Assembly: GCF_947501385.1 (NCBI RefSeq)
Contig: NZ_CANMVP010000006.1
Span: 62,001-126,000 of the forward strand
Direction: 5' to 3'
DNA from: an uncultured Polaribacter sp.
Lineage (GTDB): Bacteria; Bacteroidota; Bacteroidia; Flavobacteriales; Flavobacteriaceae
Length of the DNA stretch: 64,000 nucleotides
Under the pieces are notes generated by a model. It saw only the letters and a list, made by a program, of their open reading frames with translations, searched no databases and was not told the origin of the DNA. Positions 7,838 to 16,063 of this stretch are shown here, piece by piece. The number at the start of each line of letters is the position of its first letter. Within the stretch, counting starts at the first letter, position 1. A program made the translations under genes and the position numbers.

Positions 7838-7857
7838 CAAGGGACTTAAGTCCCTTG
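7838..7857. repeat. perfect 20-bp palindrome
   Basis: The sequence CAAGGGACTTAAGTCCCTTG is self-complementary over its full length. It lies between the stop of fabG and the TTG start of the VWA-like gene, both on the minus strand. With no loop and no proper T run it is a poor terminator, so an operator or a small dispersed palindromic repeat are alternatives. Confidence 0.6.
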
Positions 7858-7868
7858 CTATGATAAAA

Positions 7869-8615
7869 TTATGTTAACATTCCTCCATCAACAGAAAGTG
7901 TTTGTCCTGTGATATAAGAACTCATGTCTGAAGCTAAAAAGACACAGGCATTTGCAATGTCTTGAGGAGAACCTCCTCTTTTTAACGGAATTCCATCTCG
8001 CCAAGATTGAACGGTAGCTTCATCTAATTTTTCCGTCATTTCTGTTTCTATAAAACCAGGGGCAATTACGTTACTTCTTACGTTTCTAGAGCCTAGCTCT
8101 AAAGCAACAGACTTAGAAAACCCTACAATACCAGCTTTTGAGGCCGCATAGTTTGCCTGACCGGCATTTCCTTTTAAACCAACAATAGAACTCATATTAA
8201 TTATAGAACCACTTCTTTGCTTCATCATGGGTCTAATTACTGCTTTTGTTAAATTAAAAACCGATTTTAGATTTACTTCTATGACTTGATCAAAATCGTC
8301 TTCAGAAATACGAAGTAATAAATTGTCTTTTGTAATTCCTGCATTGTTGACTAAAATATCAATAGCACCAAATTCTTTATGAACCTCTTTTGCTAATTCT
8401 TGCGCTGCATCAAAATTTGCTGCATTCGATTGATATCCCTTTGCTGAGACTCCATATGTTTTTAATTCTTCTTCTAAAGCATTTGCTGCAACTACAGAAG
8501 AGCTATACGTAAAAGCAACATTAGCGCCTTGTTTTGCGAACTCTACTGCAATACCACGCCCAATACCTCTGGTTGCTCCTGTAATGATTGCTGATTTATT
8601 TTCTAATAATTTCAT
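7869..8615 (-). CDS. fabG: 3-oxoacyl-[acyl-carrier-protein] reductase
   Basis: FabG reduces 3-oxoacyl-ACP with NADPH in fatty-acid elongation. The 248-residue short-chain dehydrogenase shows the cofactor motif TGATRGIG (12-19), NNAG in the middle, the catalytic serine in NMSSIVG and YAASK with the catalytic Tyr/Lys, and the FabG C-terminus YITGQTLSVDGGM. Length and motifs are all normal. It may share a transcript with the VWA-like gene downstream. Confidence 0.93.
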   Translation of the reverse strand: MKLLENKSAIITGATRGIGRGIAVEFAKQGANVAFTYSSSVVAANALEEELKTYGVSAKGYQSNAANFDAAQELAKEVHKEFGAIDILVNNAGITKDNLLLRISEDDFDQVIEVNLKSVFNLTKAVIRPMMKQRSGSIINMSSIVGLKGNAGQANYAASKAGIVGFSKSVALELGSRNVRSNVIAPGFIETEMTEKLDEATVQSWRDGIPLKRGGSPQDIANACVFLASDMSSYITGQTLSVDGGMLT

Positions 8616-8648
8616 AATCTATGATTTAGTTGTTTTGTTAAATGCAAA

Positions 8649-8668
8649 CTCCCGCTTTAAGGCGGGAA
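8649..8668. repeat. small GC-rich hairpin in the fabG leader
   Basis: TCCCGC (8650-8655) pairs with GCGGGA (8662-8667) around loop TTTAAG. It stands out in an AT-rich spacer between sucD and fabG. No T run follows on the minus strand that would make a clear terminator, so it may be a dispersed palindrome or RNA structure. Confidence 0.45.
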
Positions 8669-8737
8669 TTTACTATTTTATTTTTGAATAGTTCTCTTTT
8701 TCCAAAGCTTCGGAACACATCGAACTCACAAATACAT

Positions 8738-9613
8738 TTATTTATTTAAAACACTTGCGACCATTTCTCCAATTTTTGCTGGTGAACTCACAACGTGAAC
8801 GCCGTTTTCAGCTAAAATCTTCATTTTTGCTTGTGCCGTATCATCTGCGCCACCTACAATTGCTCCTGCATGTCCCATAGTTCTTCCAGCAGGTGCAGTT
8901 TGACCAGCGATAAAACCAACCACTGGCTTTCTATTTCCATCGGCTTTAATCCATTGTGCAGCTTCCGCTTCTAAATTTCCACCAATTTCGCCAATCATAA
9001 CTATTGCTTCTGTTTCATTGTCATTCATTAACAATTCCACCGCTTCTTTTGTAGTGGTTCCAATAATAGGATCTCCTCCAATACCAATTGCAGTAGTAAT
9101 TCCAAAACCTTGTTTTACAACTTGATCTGCCGCTTCATACGTTAATGTTCCTGATTTAGAAACAATACCAACTTTTCCTTTTTTGAAGATAAAACCTGGC
9201 ATAATACCAACCTTAGCTTCGTCTGGAGTAATGACTCCTGGACAATTAGGACCTACTAACCTACACTCTTTATTATCGATGTATGCTTTTACCTTTACCA
9301 TATCTGCGGTAGGAATTCCTTCAGTAATACAAATAATTACTTTGATTCCTGCATCTGCAGCTTCCATAATTGCATCTGCAGCAAAAGCAGGTGGTACAAA
9401 AATAATTGAAGTATCAGCTCCTACTTTATCAACAGATTCTTTTACGGTATTAAAAACAGGTTTCCCTAAATGTTCTTGACCTCCTTTACCTGGTGTTACA
9501 CCTCCTACAACATTGGTTCCGTAATCAATCATTTGACCAGCGTGAAAAGTACCTTCACTACCCGTAAAGCCTTGTACAATAATTTTTGAATTTTTATTTA
9601 CTAAAACACTCAT
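8738..9613 (-). CDS. sucD: succinate-CoA ligase (ADP-forming) subunit alpha
   Basis: SucD, with SucC, interconverts succinyl-CoA and succinate with nucleotide phosphorylation in the TCA cycle. Visible are the N-terminal CoA-binding region ([27 protein letters not shown]), GPNCPGVI, and the loop GHAGAIVGG with the phosphorylated His near the C-terminus. I start the gene at the ATG at 9613 ([10 protein letters not shown], 291 residues), where family members begin; an upstream in-frame TTG at 9655 would add an unconserved 14-residue tail. SucC is not in the window, as often in Bacteroidetes. Confidence 0.93.
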   Translation of the reverse strand: MSVLVNKNSKIIVQGFTGSEGTFHAGQMIDYGTNVVGGVTPGKGGQEHLGKPVFNTVKESVDKVGADTSIIFVPPAFAADAIMEAADAGIKVIICITEGIPTADMVKVKAYIDNKECRLVGPNCPGVITPDEAKVGIMPGFIFKKGKVGIVSKSGTLTYEAADQVVKQGFGITTAIGIGGDPIIGTTTKEAVELLMNDNETEAIVMIGEIGGNLEAEAAQWIKADGNRKPVVGFIAGQTAPAGRTMGHAGAIVGGADDTAQAKMKILAENGVHVVSSPAKIGEMVASVLNK

Positions 9614-9692
9614 TGGTTTGTTTTTAATCCCATTGTCTTTACAGACATTTCCCAAAGGGAAAATAAAATGGAGTTTGATTTAATTTATATTG

Positions 9693-9700
9693 CAAAAATA
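9693..9700 (-). promoter_or_regulatory. candidate -7 box of sucD
   Basis: On the minus strand TATTTTTG matches TAnnTTTG and lies 79 bases upstream of the ATG. No TTG is present at the -33 distance. Confidence 0.35.
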
Positions 9701-9772
9701 GCTTATTGATTGTTTTTAAAAAAGGAAATCTAACTTTTCTTAGTCGCTAATTTCTTTATAAACAGTTAAAAT

Positions 9773-10702
9773 TTAACTATTCTTTTTTTGGTCTTTTAAA
9801 AAACGTTTTATTTCGGCCATTTCCTTTAATTTTTCTCTTGATTCTGCAATTGGTGTTCCAAAATAAGACTTTCCTCCAGCCACCGATTTTGTAACACCTG
9901 TTTGGCCTAAAATTACAGCACCTTTACCGATTGTAATTCCGCTGTTTGTACCAACCTGCCCCCAAATGGTTACTTCATCTTCGATAATTACACAACCAGC
10001 AATTCCTGTTTGTGAAGCTATTAAACACTTTTCACCAATAACAGTGTCATGACCAACATGTACTTGATTGTCTATTTTTGTTCCCTTACCAATAGTTGTA
10101 TCTCCTGTAACACCTTTATCAATCGTACAAGAAGCACCCAAGTCTACGTTGTCTTCTAATACAACTCTTCCTCCAGATAGTAATTTATCAAAACCTTCTG
10201 GTCTGTTTTTATAATAAAAAGCATCTGCTCCTAAAACGGTATTCGCATGAATGGTCACGTTGTTTCCAATTATTGAATGGTCATAAATAGCAACATTCGG
10301 GTGAATTACACAGTTTTTTCCAATAGTAACATGATTGCCAATAAAAACATTGGGTTGAATGATGGTTCCCTCTCCAATAATTGCAGTGTCTGCAATACTT
10401 ACTTTAGAGGCTATAAAAGGACTAAAATGTGTTGTAATTTTATTAAAATCACGAAAAGGATCATCTGAGATTAATAGTGCTTTTCCTTCAGGACAAGCTA
10501 CTTTTTTATTGATTAAAATAGTAGTTGCCTCAGAATTTAAGGCTTTATCATAATATTTGGGATGGTCTACAAAAACAATATCTCCACTTTCTACAACATG
10601 AATTTCATTGATTCCAAGAATTTCAAAATCAGCATCACCGATAAATTCTGCATCTATTAATGAAGCTATTTGATATAATGTTTGAATGTTTCTAAATTTC
10701 AT
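9773..10702 (-). CDS. LpxD-like acyltransferase (second LpxD paralogue)
   Basis: An LpxD-type N-terminal domain (about 1-100: DAEFIGDADFEILGINEIHVVESGDIVFVDHPKYYDKAL) is followed by left-handed beta-helix hexapeptide repeats (about 105-270) and a short helical tail. VGHDTVIGEKCLIASQTGIAGC holds the His position used by LpxD. LpxD adds a 3-hydroxyacyl chain to UDP-3-O-acyl-glucosamine. A second, longer LpxD lies 4 kb away in the same gene string, and at 309 residues this one is shorter. It may have a different acyl or sugar specificity; that is inference. It precedes sucD and follows efp. Confidence 0.78.
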   Translation of the reverse strand: MKFRNIQTLYQIASLIDAEFIGDADFEILGINEIHVVESGDIVFVDHPKYYDKALNSEATTILINKKVACPEGKALLISDDPFRDFNKITTHFSPFIASKVSIADTAIIGEGTIIQPNVFIGNHVTIGKNCVIHPNVAIYDHSIIGNNVTIHANTVLGADAFYYKNRPEGFDKLLSGGRVVLEDNVDLGASCTIDKGVTGDTTIGKGTKIDNQVHVGHDTVIGEKCLIASQTGIAGCVIIEDEVTIWGQVGTNSGITIGKGAVILGQTGVTKSVAGGKSYFGTPIAESREKLKEMAEIKRFLKDQKKNS

Positions 10703-10718
10703 TGCTATCTTAGTCTAC

Positions 10719-10788
10719 AGTCAGCAGTTTGCAGTATTCAGTCGGCGGTTTTAAGGAACTGCAAACTGAATACTGCCGACTGCAAACT
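10719..10788. repeat. heptamer-based inverted repeat
   Basis: The left arm 10719-10750 is built of 7-base units (AGTCAGC, AGTTTGC, AGTATTC, AGTCGGC), and the right arm 10757-10788 of their reverse complements, around a 6-base TTAAGG loop. The arms match at 25 of 32 positions by my count. It fills the short spacer between efp and the LpxD-like gene. The same 7-base rhythm recurs at 24052 and 44457. Confidence 0.8.
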
Positions 10789-10793
10789 AAAAT

Positions 10794-11360
10794 CTATTCT
10801 TTTACTCTTTCTTGATACGTACCTTTTGTAGTTTCAACTTTAATTTTATCACCTTCATTGATAAATAAGGGGACATTTACCGTTGCACCGCTTTCTACAA
10901 TTGCAGGTTTTGTTGCATTGGTGGCTGTGTTTCCTTTAATACCAGGTTCTGTGTGTGTTACTTCTAGAATGACACTTGCAGGCAAATCAACGGATAATGG
11001 CATGTCATCTTCTGCATTGATAATAATGGTTACAATTTCACCTTCTTTCATTAAATCTGGAGAATCTAAAGCTGTTTTCTGCAATTGAATTTGAGAATAA
11101 TCTTTTTCATTCATAAAATGATATGTCTCCCCTTCATTGTATAAATACTGAAATTTATGGGTTTCTACACGTATATCTTCTATTTTTCTTCCTGCAGGAA
11201 ATGTATTGTCTATTACTTTTCCATTGGTAACACTTTTTAATTTTGTTCTTACAAATGCAGGCCCTTTACCTGGTTTTACATGTAAAAATTCAACTACTTT
11301 ATAAATGTCGTTGTTGTACTTGATACACAATCCGTTTCTTATATCTGATGTTGTAGCCAT
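10794..11360 (-). CDS. efp: translation elongation factor P
   Basis: EF-P enters the ribosomal E site and rescues ribosomes stalled at polyproline. The 188-residue protein has the three expected OB/KOW-like domains. The tip loop reads HVKPGKGPAF, placing Lys32 at the site that is modified in E. coli EF-P. The C-terminus holds the signature INEGDKIKVETTKGTYQERV. It sits inside the lipid A gene string, between lpxA and the LpxD-like gene, an arrangement I regard as usual for Flavobacteriia. Confidence 0.95.
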   Translation of the reverse strand: MATTSDIRNGLCIKYNNDIYKVVEFLHVKPGKGPAFVRTKLKSVTNGKVIDNTFPAGRKIEDIRVETHKFQYLYNEGETYHFMNEKDYSQIQLQKTALDSPDLMKEGEIVTIIINAEDDMPLSVDLPASVILEVTHTEPGIKGNTATNATKPAIVESGATVNVPLFINEGDKIKVETTKGTYQERVKE

Positions 11361-11446
11361 TTGTAATGCTTTTATTTTATGATAATAATTTTTATGAAAT
11401 TATTAATTAGGTGTAATATTTTAATGTATTCTTTTAAGCTAACAAT

Positions 11447-12232
11447 TTAATTTGAGTTAAAATATCCTTTCATGATTCCTCTATGAGAATCTTTGATAAA
11501 TTGAATAATTTCGTCTCTTTCTGGTGTTGCTTCCATTTCAGCTTCTATTATCTCAATTGCTTGAGTGTAATTGTAATTTCTTTGGAATAAAATTCTATAT
11601 ATATTCTGAATTTCTCTAATTTTCTCTGTAGTATACCCGCGTCTTCTTAAACCTACAGAGTTAATACCCACATAAGATAAGGGTTCACGTGCAGCTTTTA
11701 CATAAGGTGGAACGTCTTTTCTAACCAAAGAACCTCCAGTTACAAACGCATGTTTGCCTACAGAAGCAAATTGATGTACGGCAACCATGCCCGCTAAAAC
11801 AACATTGTCTCCAATAGTAACATGACCTGCCAAAGTTGAATTGTTTGAAAAGATACAATTATCTCCAACAAAAGAATCGTGCGCAATATGACAATACGCC
11901 ATAATTAAACAATTGTCACCAATTTTGGTTTTCATTCTATCTGATGTACCTCTATTAATGGTAACACATTCACGAATGGTAACATTATCGCCAATTTCTA
12001 CAGTAGTTTCTTCATCATCAAACTTTAAGTCTTGTGGAATACCTGAAATAACGGCTCCAGGAAAAATTTTGCAATCTTTTCCAATTCTTGCACCTTCCAT
12101 GATGGTCACATTAGATCCTATCCAAGTTCCAGAACCGATGGTTACGTTATTATGAATGGTTGTAAAGGGTTCTATAACTACATTTCTTGCAATTTTTGCT
12201 TGCGGATGAACGTATGCTAACGGTTGATTCAT
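11447..12232 (-). CDS. lpxA: acyl-ACP--UDP-N-acetylglucosamine O-acyltransferase
   Basis: LpxA performs the first step of lipid A synthesis, moving a 3-hydroxyacyl chain to UDP-GlcNAc. The sequence is a hexapeptide-repeat beta-helix (about 1-185) with MAYCHIAHDSFVGDN holding the catalytic His region, and the LpxA C-terminal helical domain (SYVGINSVGLRRRGYTTEKI). I place the start at ATG 12232 (MNQPLAYVHP, 261 residues), 4 bases after the lpxC-fabZ stop; the longer frame starts with a TTG inside that gene. Confidence 0.94.
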   Translation of the reverse strand: MNQPLAYVHPQAKIARNVVIEPFTTIHNNVTIGSGTWIGSNVTIMEGARIGKDCKIFPGAVISGIPQDLKFDDEETTVEIGDNVTIRECVTINRGTSDRMKTKIGDNCLIMAYCHIAHDSFVGDNCIFSNNSTLAGHVTIGDNVVLAGMVAVHQFASVGKHAFVTGGSLVRKDVPPYVKAAREPLSYVGINSVGLRRRGYTTEKIREIQNIYRILFQRNYNYTQAIEIIEAEMEATPERDEIIQFIKDSHRGIMKGYFNSN

Positions 12233-12236
12233 AAAT

Positions 12237-13628
12237 CTATTTTTTTCTTGCAATTTGCGCCATTAATTCAGCTTCTGCAACTAACTTTCCATTTGCATAA
12301 GCGTATGCTTGCATGTGACAAATTCCTCTTCTAATAGGTGTAATTAATTCTGCTTTAAAAATTAAAGTATCTCCAGGTAACACTTTTTGTTTAAACTTTA
12401 CATTATCCATCTTCATAAAATATGTTAAGTAATTTTCTGGGTCTGGCACTGTACTTAAAACTAAAATACCTCCACACTGCGCCATTGCTTCTACTTGTAA
12501 AACACCTGGCATCACAGGAGCTCCTGGAAAATGACCAACAAAGAAATTTTCATTCATTGTTACATTTTTCATTCCAACTACATGTTTATCAGATAATTCT
12601 ATAATTCTATCAACCAATAAAAACGGTGGTCTATGAGGAAGAATATCCATAATTTGATGGATATCTAGCAAAGGTGGTAAATTTAGATCATACTGCGGTA
12701 CATTGTTCCTCTTTTCTAACTTAATAATTTTAGCCAATTTCTTGGCAAACTGCGTATTTACTAAATGTCCTGGTTTATTTGCTATAATTTTACCTTTGAT
12801 TCTTGTGCCTGCCAAAGCCAAATCTCCTATAACATCTAATAATTTATGACGCGCAGCTTCATTAGCCCAATGCAAAGTCAGATTATCTAAAATTCCATTA
12901 GATTTTACCGTAATGTTTTCTTTATTAAAGGCTTTCTTTAATTTTTGCATGGTACTATCAGACAATTCTTTGTCTACATATACAATGGCGTTATTTAAAT
13001 CTCCACCTTTAATCAAGTCATTTTCTAATAGCATTTCTATTTCATGTAAGAAACTAAACGTTCTAGCATCTGCTATTTCTTCTTTAAAATCTGACATGCG
13101 TTCTAAAGTAGCATTTTGAGTCCCTAAAATTTTGGTTCCAAAATCTACCATCGTGGTTACTTGGTATTCCTCTGAAGGCATTAAAATAATTTCACTTCCA
13201 GATACATCATCTTTATAAGAAATGATTTCTTTTACCACATATTCTTCAATATCTGCATCTTGCTCTTGCAAACCCGCTTTTTCTAAAGCTTCTACAAAAT
13301 ATTTAGAAGAACCATCCATAATTGGAGGTTCTGAAGCATCTATTTCAATTAATAAATTATCGATATCTAAACCCACAGCAGCAGCCAACACATGCTCTGA
13401 AGTCTGAATTTGAACACCGTTTTTCTCTAAATTTGTACCTCTTTGTGTATTTACAACATATTCTGCTCTTGCTTCTATAGTTGGAGCACCTTCTAAGTCT
13501 ACTCTACTAAATGCAAAACCGTGGTTTACAGGAGCAGGTTTTAAAGTCATTTTTACAGTATTCCCGGTATGTAAACCTACACCAGATAAACTGATCTCTC
13601 GTTGTATTGTTTTCTGTTTCTTACTCAT
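12237..13628 (-). CDS. lpxC: bifunctional LpxC deacetylase / FabZ dehydratase fusion
   Basis: This fusion joins the committed lipid A step (LpxC: UDP-3-O-acyl-GlcNAc deacetylation, about residues 1-305) to the fatty-acid dehydratase FabZ (about 315-463), as known in Bacteroidetes. The LpxC part shows SGVGLHTG, the zinc ligand His79 in SEHVLAAAVGL, and the HKLLDVIGD zinc/catalytic motif. The FabZ part shows LPHRPPFLLVDRI and the active-site segment GHFPGAPVMPGVLQVEAMAQ. The start codon overlaps the lpxD stop by one base (TAATG), showing coupling. Confidence 0.96.
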   Translation of the reverse strand: MSKKQKTIQREISLSGVGLHTGNTVKMTLKPAPVNHGFAFSRVDLEGAPTIEARAEYVVNTQRGTNLEKNGVQIQTSEHVLAAAVGLDIDNLLIEIDASEPPIMDGSSKYFVEALEKAGLQEQDADIEEYVVKEIISYKDDVSGSEIILMPSEEYQVTTMVDFGTKILGTQNATLERMSDFKEEIADARTFSFLHEIEMLLENDLIKGGDLNNAIVYVDKELSDSTMQKLKKAFNKENITVKSNGILDNLTLHWANEAARHKLLDVIGDLALAGTRIKGKIIANKPGHLVNTQFAKKLAKIIKLEKRNNVPQYDLNLPPLLDIHQIMDILPHRPPFLLVDRIIELSDKHVVGMKNVTMNENFFVGHFPGAPVMPGVLQVEAMAQCGGILVLSTVPDPENYLTYFMKMDNVKFKQKVLPGDTLIFKAELITPIRRGICHMQAYAYANGKLVAEAELMAQIARKK

Positions 13629-14662
13629 TATATTTTGTTTTGAGTCTTCAATTCTTTTTCTAGTTGATTGATCTTTGTTACTAATTTTGGCAAATTCTTA
13701 AAATATACATACGATTTACTATAATCTGTATACTTTATCGCTGGAGTTCCTTGTACTTTAGCTTTATCTTTTAAGTTTTTTGTAATTCCAGATTGACCTT
13801 GTATTTGAATATTATTTCCAATTGTTAAATGCCCAGCAAAACCTACTTGACCACCAATTACGCAATTTTTTCCAATTTTAGTAGAACCAGCAATTCCTGT
13901 TTGCGCTGCAATAACTGTGTTTTTGCCAATTTCTACATTATGCGCAATTTGTATTTGATTGTCTAATTTAACTCCTTTTCTAATAATAGTAGCGCCTAGC
14001 GTAGCTCTGTCTATGGTACAAGCTGAACCTATATCTACATTGTCTTCTATAATTACATTCCCAATTTGAGGAATTGCCTTGTATTCTCCTTCATTATCTG
14101 GTACAAAACCAAAACCATCAGAACCAATAATAGCACCTGAATGTATTTTACAATTCTTACCTATGATGGTTTCAGAATAAATTTTTACTCCAGAAAACAG
14201 CGTTGTATTGTCACCAATTTCGGTATTGTCTCCAATATATGAATTCGGATAAATTTTTACATTCTTACCAATATGTACATTTTCTCCAATATAAGCAAAG
14301 GCACCAATATATTCGTTTTCACCTATTTTAGCTGATGCTGCAATAAAATGAGGCTGTTCTCTACCTACTTTGTTATTTTTTACTTCGTTATAAAATTCTA
14401 ATAATTTAGAAAAAGATTTATAAGCATCGTCTACCTTTATCAAGGTAGTTCTTACTTTTTTTTCGAGTATAAAACTCTTATTAACAATTGCTATTGAGGC
14501 ATTTGTAGAATACAAATATGAATTGTATTTAGGATTGGATAAAAAAGTTAAAGACCCTTTTTTTCCATCTTCAATCTTCGAAAGATTAGAGACTTCTTCT
14601 TCAGGATTACCAACTAGATCACCCTCTAAAATATCTGCTATTTGTTGTGCTTTAAATTTCAT
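13628..14662 (-). CDS. lpxD: UDP-3-O-(3-hydroxyacyl)glucosamine N-acyltransferase
   Basis: LpxD adds the second 3-hydroxyacyl chain in lipid A synthesis, acting on the LpxC product. An N-terminal uridine-binding domain ([29 protein letters not shown]) leads into about ten hexapeptide repeats, with [22 protein letters not shown] carrying the catalytic His, and a C-terminal helical tail. I use ATG 14662 (MKFKAQQI, 344 residues); a TTG 9 bases upstream gives a non-conserved MRL. It is the first lipid A gene of the string. Confidence 0.94.
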   Translation of the reverse strand: MKFKAQQIADILEGDLVGNPEEEVSNLSKIEDGKKGSLTFLSNPKYNSYLYSTNASIAIVNKSFILEKKVRTTLIKVDDAYKSFSKLLEFYNEVKNNKVGREQPHFIAASAKIGENEYIGAFAYIGENVHIGKNVKIYPNSYIGDNTEIGDNTTLFSGVKIYSETIIGKNCKIHSGAIIGSDGFGFVPDNEGEYKAIPQIGNVIIEDNVDIGSACTIDRATLGATIIRKGVKLDNQIQIAHNVEIGKNTVIAAQTGIAGSTKIGKNCVIGGQVGFAGHLTIGNNIQIQGQSGITKNLKDKAKVQGTPAIKYTDYSKSYVYFKNLPKLVTKINQLEKELKTQNKI

Positions 14663-14707
14663 TAACCGCAAAAATATAAAAATTATACCGTTTCCTCTAA
14701 TCTCATT

Positions 14708-15919
14708 TTATTTTGGATAACAAATAAAGTGTTTTACAACGGGTATTGTCAATGCTTGTAAATTTAATTGATCTGATGCTTTTGCAATGTCTTTTAGCTT
14801 TCCTTTTTTACTTAAAATATAGATAGGCGATTTTAAATTATAGGCCTGATTGCTGATTTCTTGATGAAACACAAAGTAATTCGCTTCCTCTTCAGTAATA
14901 TTTAATTTCTTAATTACTTTATCTTTTTTCTTTTTTATATAGGTTTCTTTAAATATTTCTTGTCTAATTTCTATGCGCAACAACTTTCTATCAACAATCA
15001 TTTTTGAAAGTAGTGATAGAATTTTATCTTCATGGTTTACCCATTCTTTAATAGCAGACAACACATCATAATCATCTAACTTAGAGAACATATTTAAAGT
15101 TTCATTTGTAAAATTTTCTTTTGAAATTTGATTGTATAAAAAATAATGTAAGGAAGAACTTGCATGTAGCGTATCTCCGTTTTCTGCCAATTCTTTTGCT
15201 CTTTTTAGAACATTTACCAATATATTTTCTGCCACCAAACCTGTTTTATGTAAGTATACTTGCCAATACATTAGTCTTCTAGCAATTAAAAATTTTTCTA
15301 CAGAATAAATCCCTTTTTGTTCAATGACCAATTCATCATCTTTTACATCCATCATGGCAATTAATCGGTCTGATGAAATATTTCCTTCTGTTACACCTGT
15401 ATAAAAACTGTCACGTTTTAAATAATCTAACCGATCAATATCTAACTGACTAGAAATCAACTGACATAAAAATTTGCGGGTATTTTTACCTTCAAAAATT
15501 TCGATAGCCAAACTCAGTTCTCCAGCAAATTCTTTATTTAATTTCTTCATAAATTTCAAAGAAATTTCTTCATGACTAATGCCGCTTACAATACTATGTT
15601 CTAATGCATGAGAAAAAGCACCATGACCAATATCATGCAATAAAATAGCAATGCACAGAGCATTTTCTTCTTCTTTAGAGATTTTAACCTGCTTAAAGCG
15701 TAACACTCTAATTGCTTTTTGCATTAAATGCATGCACCCAATGGCATGATGAAAACGTGTATGATTTGCTCCTGGATACACCAAATTAGAAAAACCCATC
15801 TGCGTAATTCTTCTTAAACGCTGAAAGTAAGGATGTTCTATAATATCGAAAATTAATGAATTTGGTATTTGAATAAACCCATAAATTGGATCATTCAATA
15901 TTTTAAGTTTGTTGGGCAT
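14708..15919 (-). CDS. HD-domain phosphohydrolase (dNTPase-like)
   Basis: The N-terminal HD domain shows the metal ligands in HTRFHHAIGC and LLHDIGHGAFSHALEH, followed by the DIDRLDYLKRDSFYTG segment typical of SAMHD1/dGTPase-like proteins. At about 404 residues it belongs to the YwfO/dNTPase-related family that hydrolyses nucleoside triphosphates; the substrate is unproven. It begins at ATG 15919 (MPNKLKILNDP), since the longer frame starts with TTG. It leads into the lpxD operon with a 45-base gap, and this neighbour pair is usual in Flavobacteriia as I recall. Confidence 0.85.
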   Translation of the reverse strand: MPNKLKILNDPIYGFIQIPNSLIFDIIEHPYFQRLRRITQMGFSNLVYPGANHTRFHHAIGCMHLMQKAIRVLRFKQVKISKEEENALCIAILLHDIGHGAFSHALEHSIVSGISHEEISLKFMKKLNKEFAGELSLAIEIFEGKNTRKFLCQLISSQLDIDRLDYLKRDSFYTGVTEGNISSDRLIAMMDVKDDELVIEQKGIYSVEKFLIARRLMYWQVYLHKTGLVAENILVNVLKRAKELAENGDTLHASSSLHYFLYNQISKENFTNETLNMFSKLDDYDVLSAIKEWVNHEDKILSLLSKMIVDRKLLRIEIRQEIFKETYIKKKKDKVIKKLNITEEEANYFVFHQEISNQAYNLKSPIYILSKKGKLKDIAKASDQLNLQALTIPVVKHFICYPK

Positions 15920-16063
15920 TTTTTTCTTCAAAAGAGAGTTTTTATCAATCTATGGCAAAATACAAACATTATTTTTTTTGGCAATATTTTATTATTTTTA
16001 AAAGCAAGAAAGGATAACAAATAGTTACTTTTAACGTTACATGTTAAAATCTAAAAACAATAT

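Noticed and set aside
9183-9479. 98-codon plus-strand ORF inside sucD
   Set aside because: It lies fully antisense to a well-conserved gene; low-complexity Ser/Ile/Ala-rich product is a shadow of sucD codons.
9614-9655. N-terminal extension of sucD
   Set aside because: It would start at TTG and add 14 residues not seen in family members; the internal ATG fits the conserved start.
12237-13628. LpxC-FabZ fusion as a novelty
   Set aside because: This fusion is a known, general feature of Bacteroidetes.
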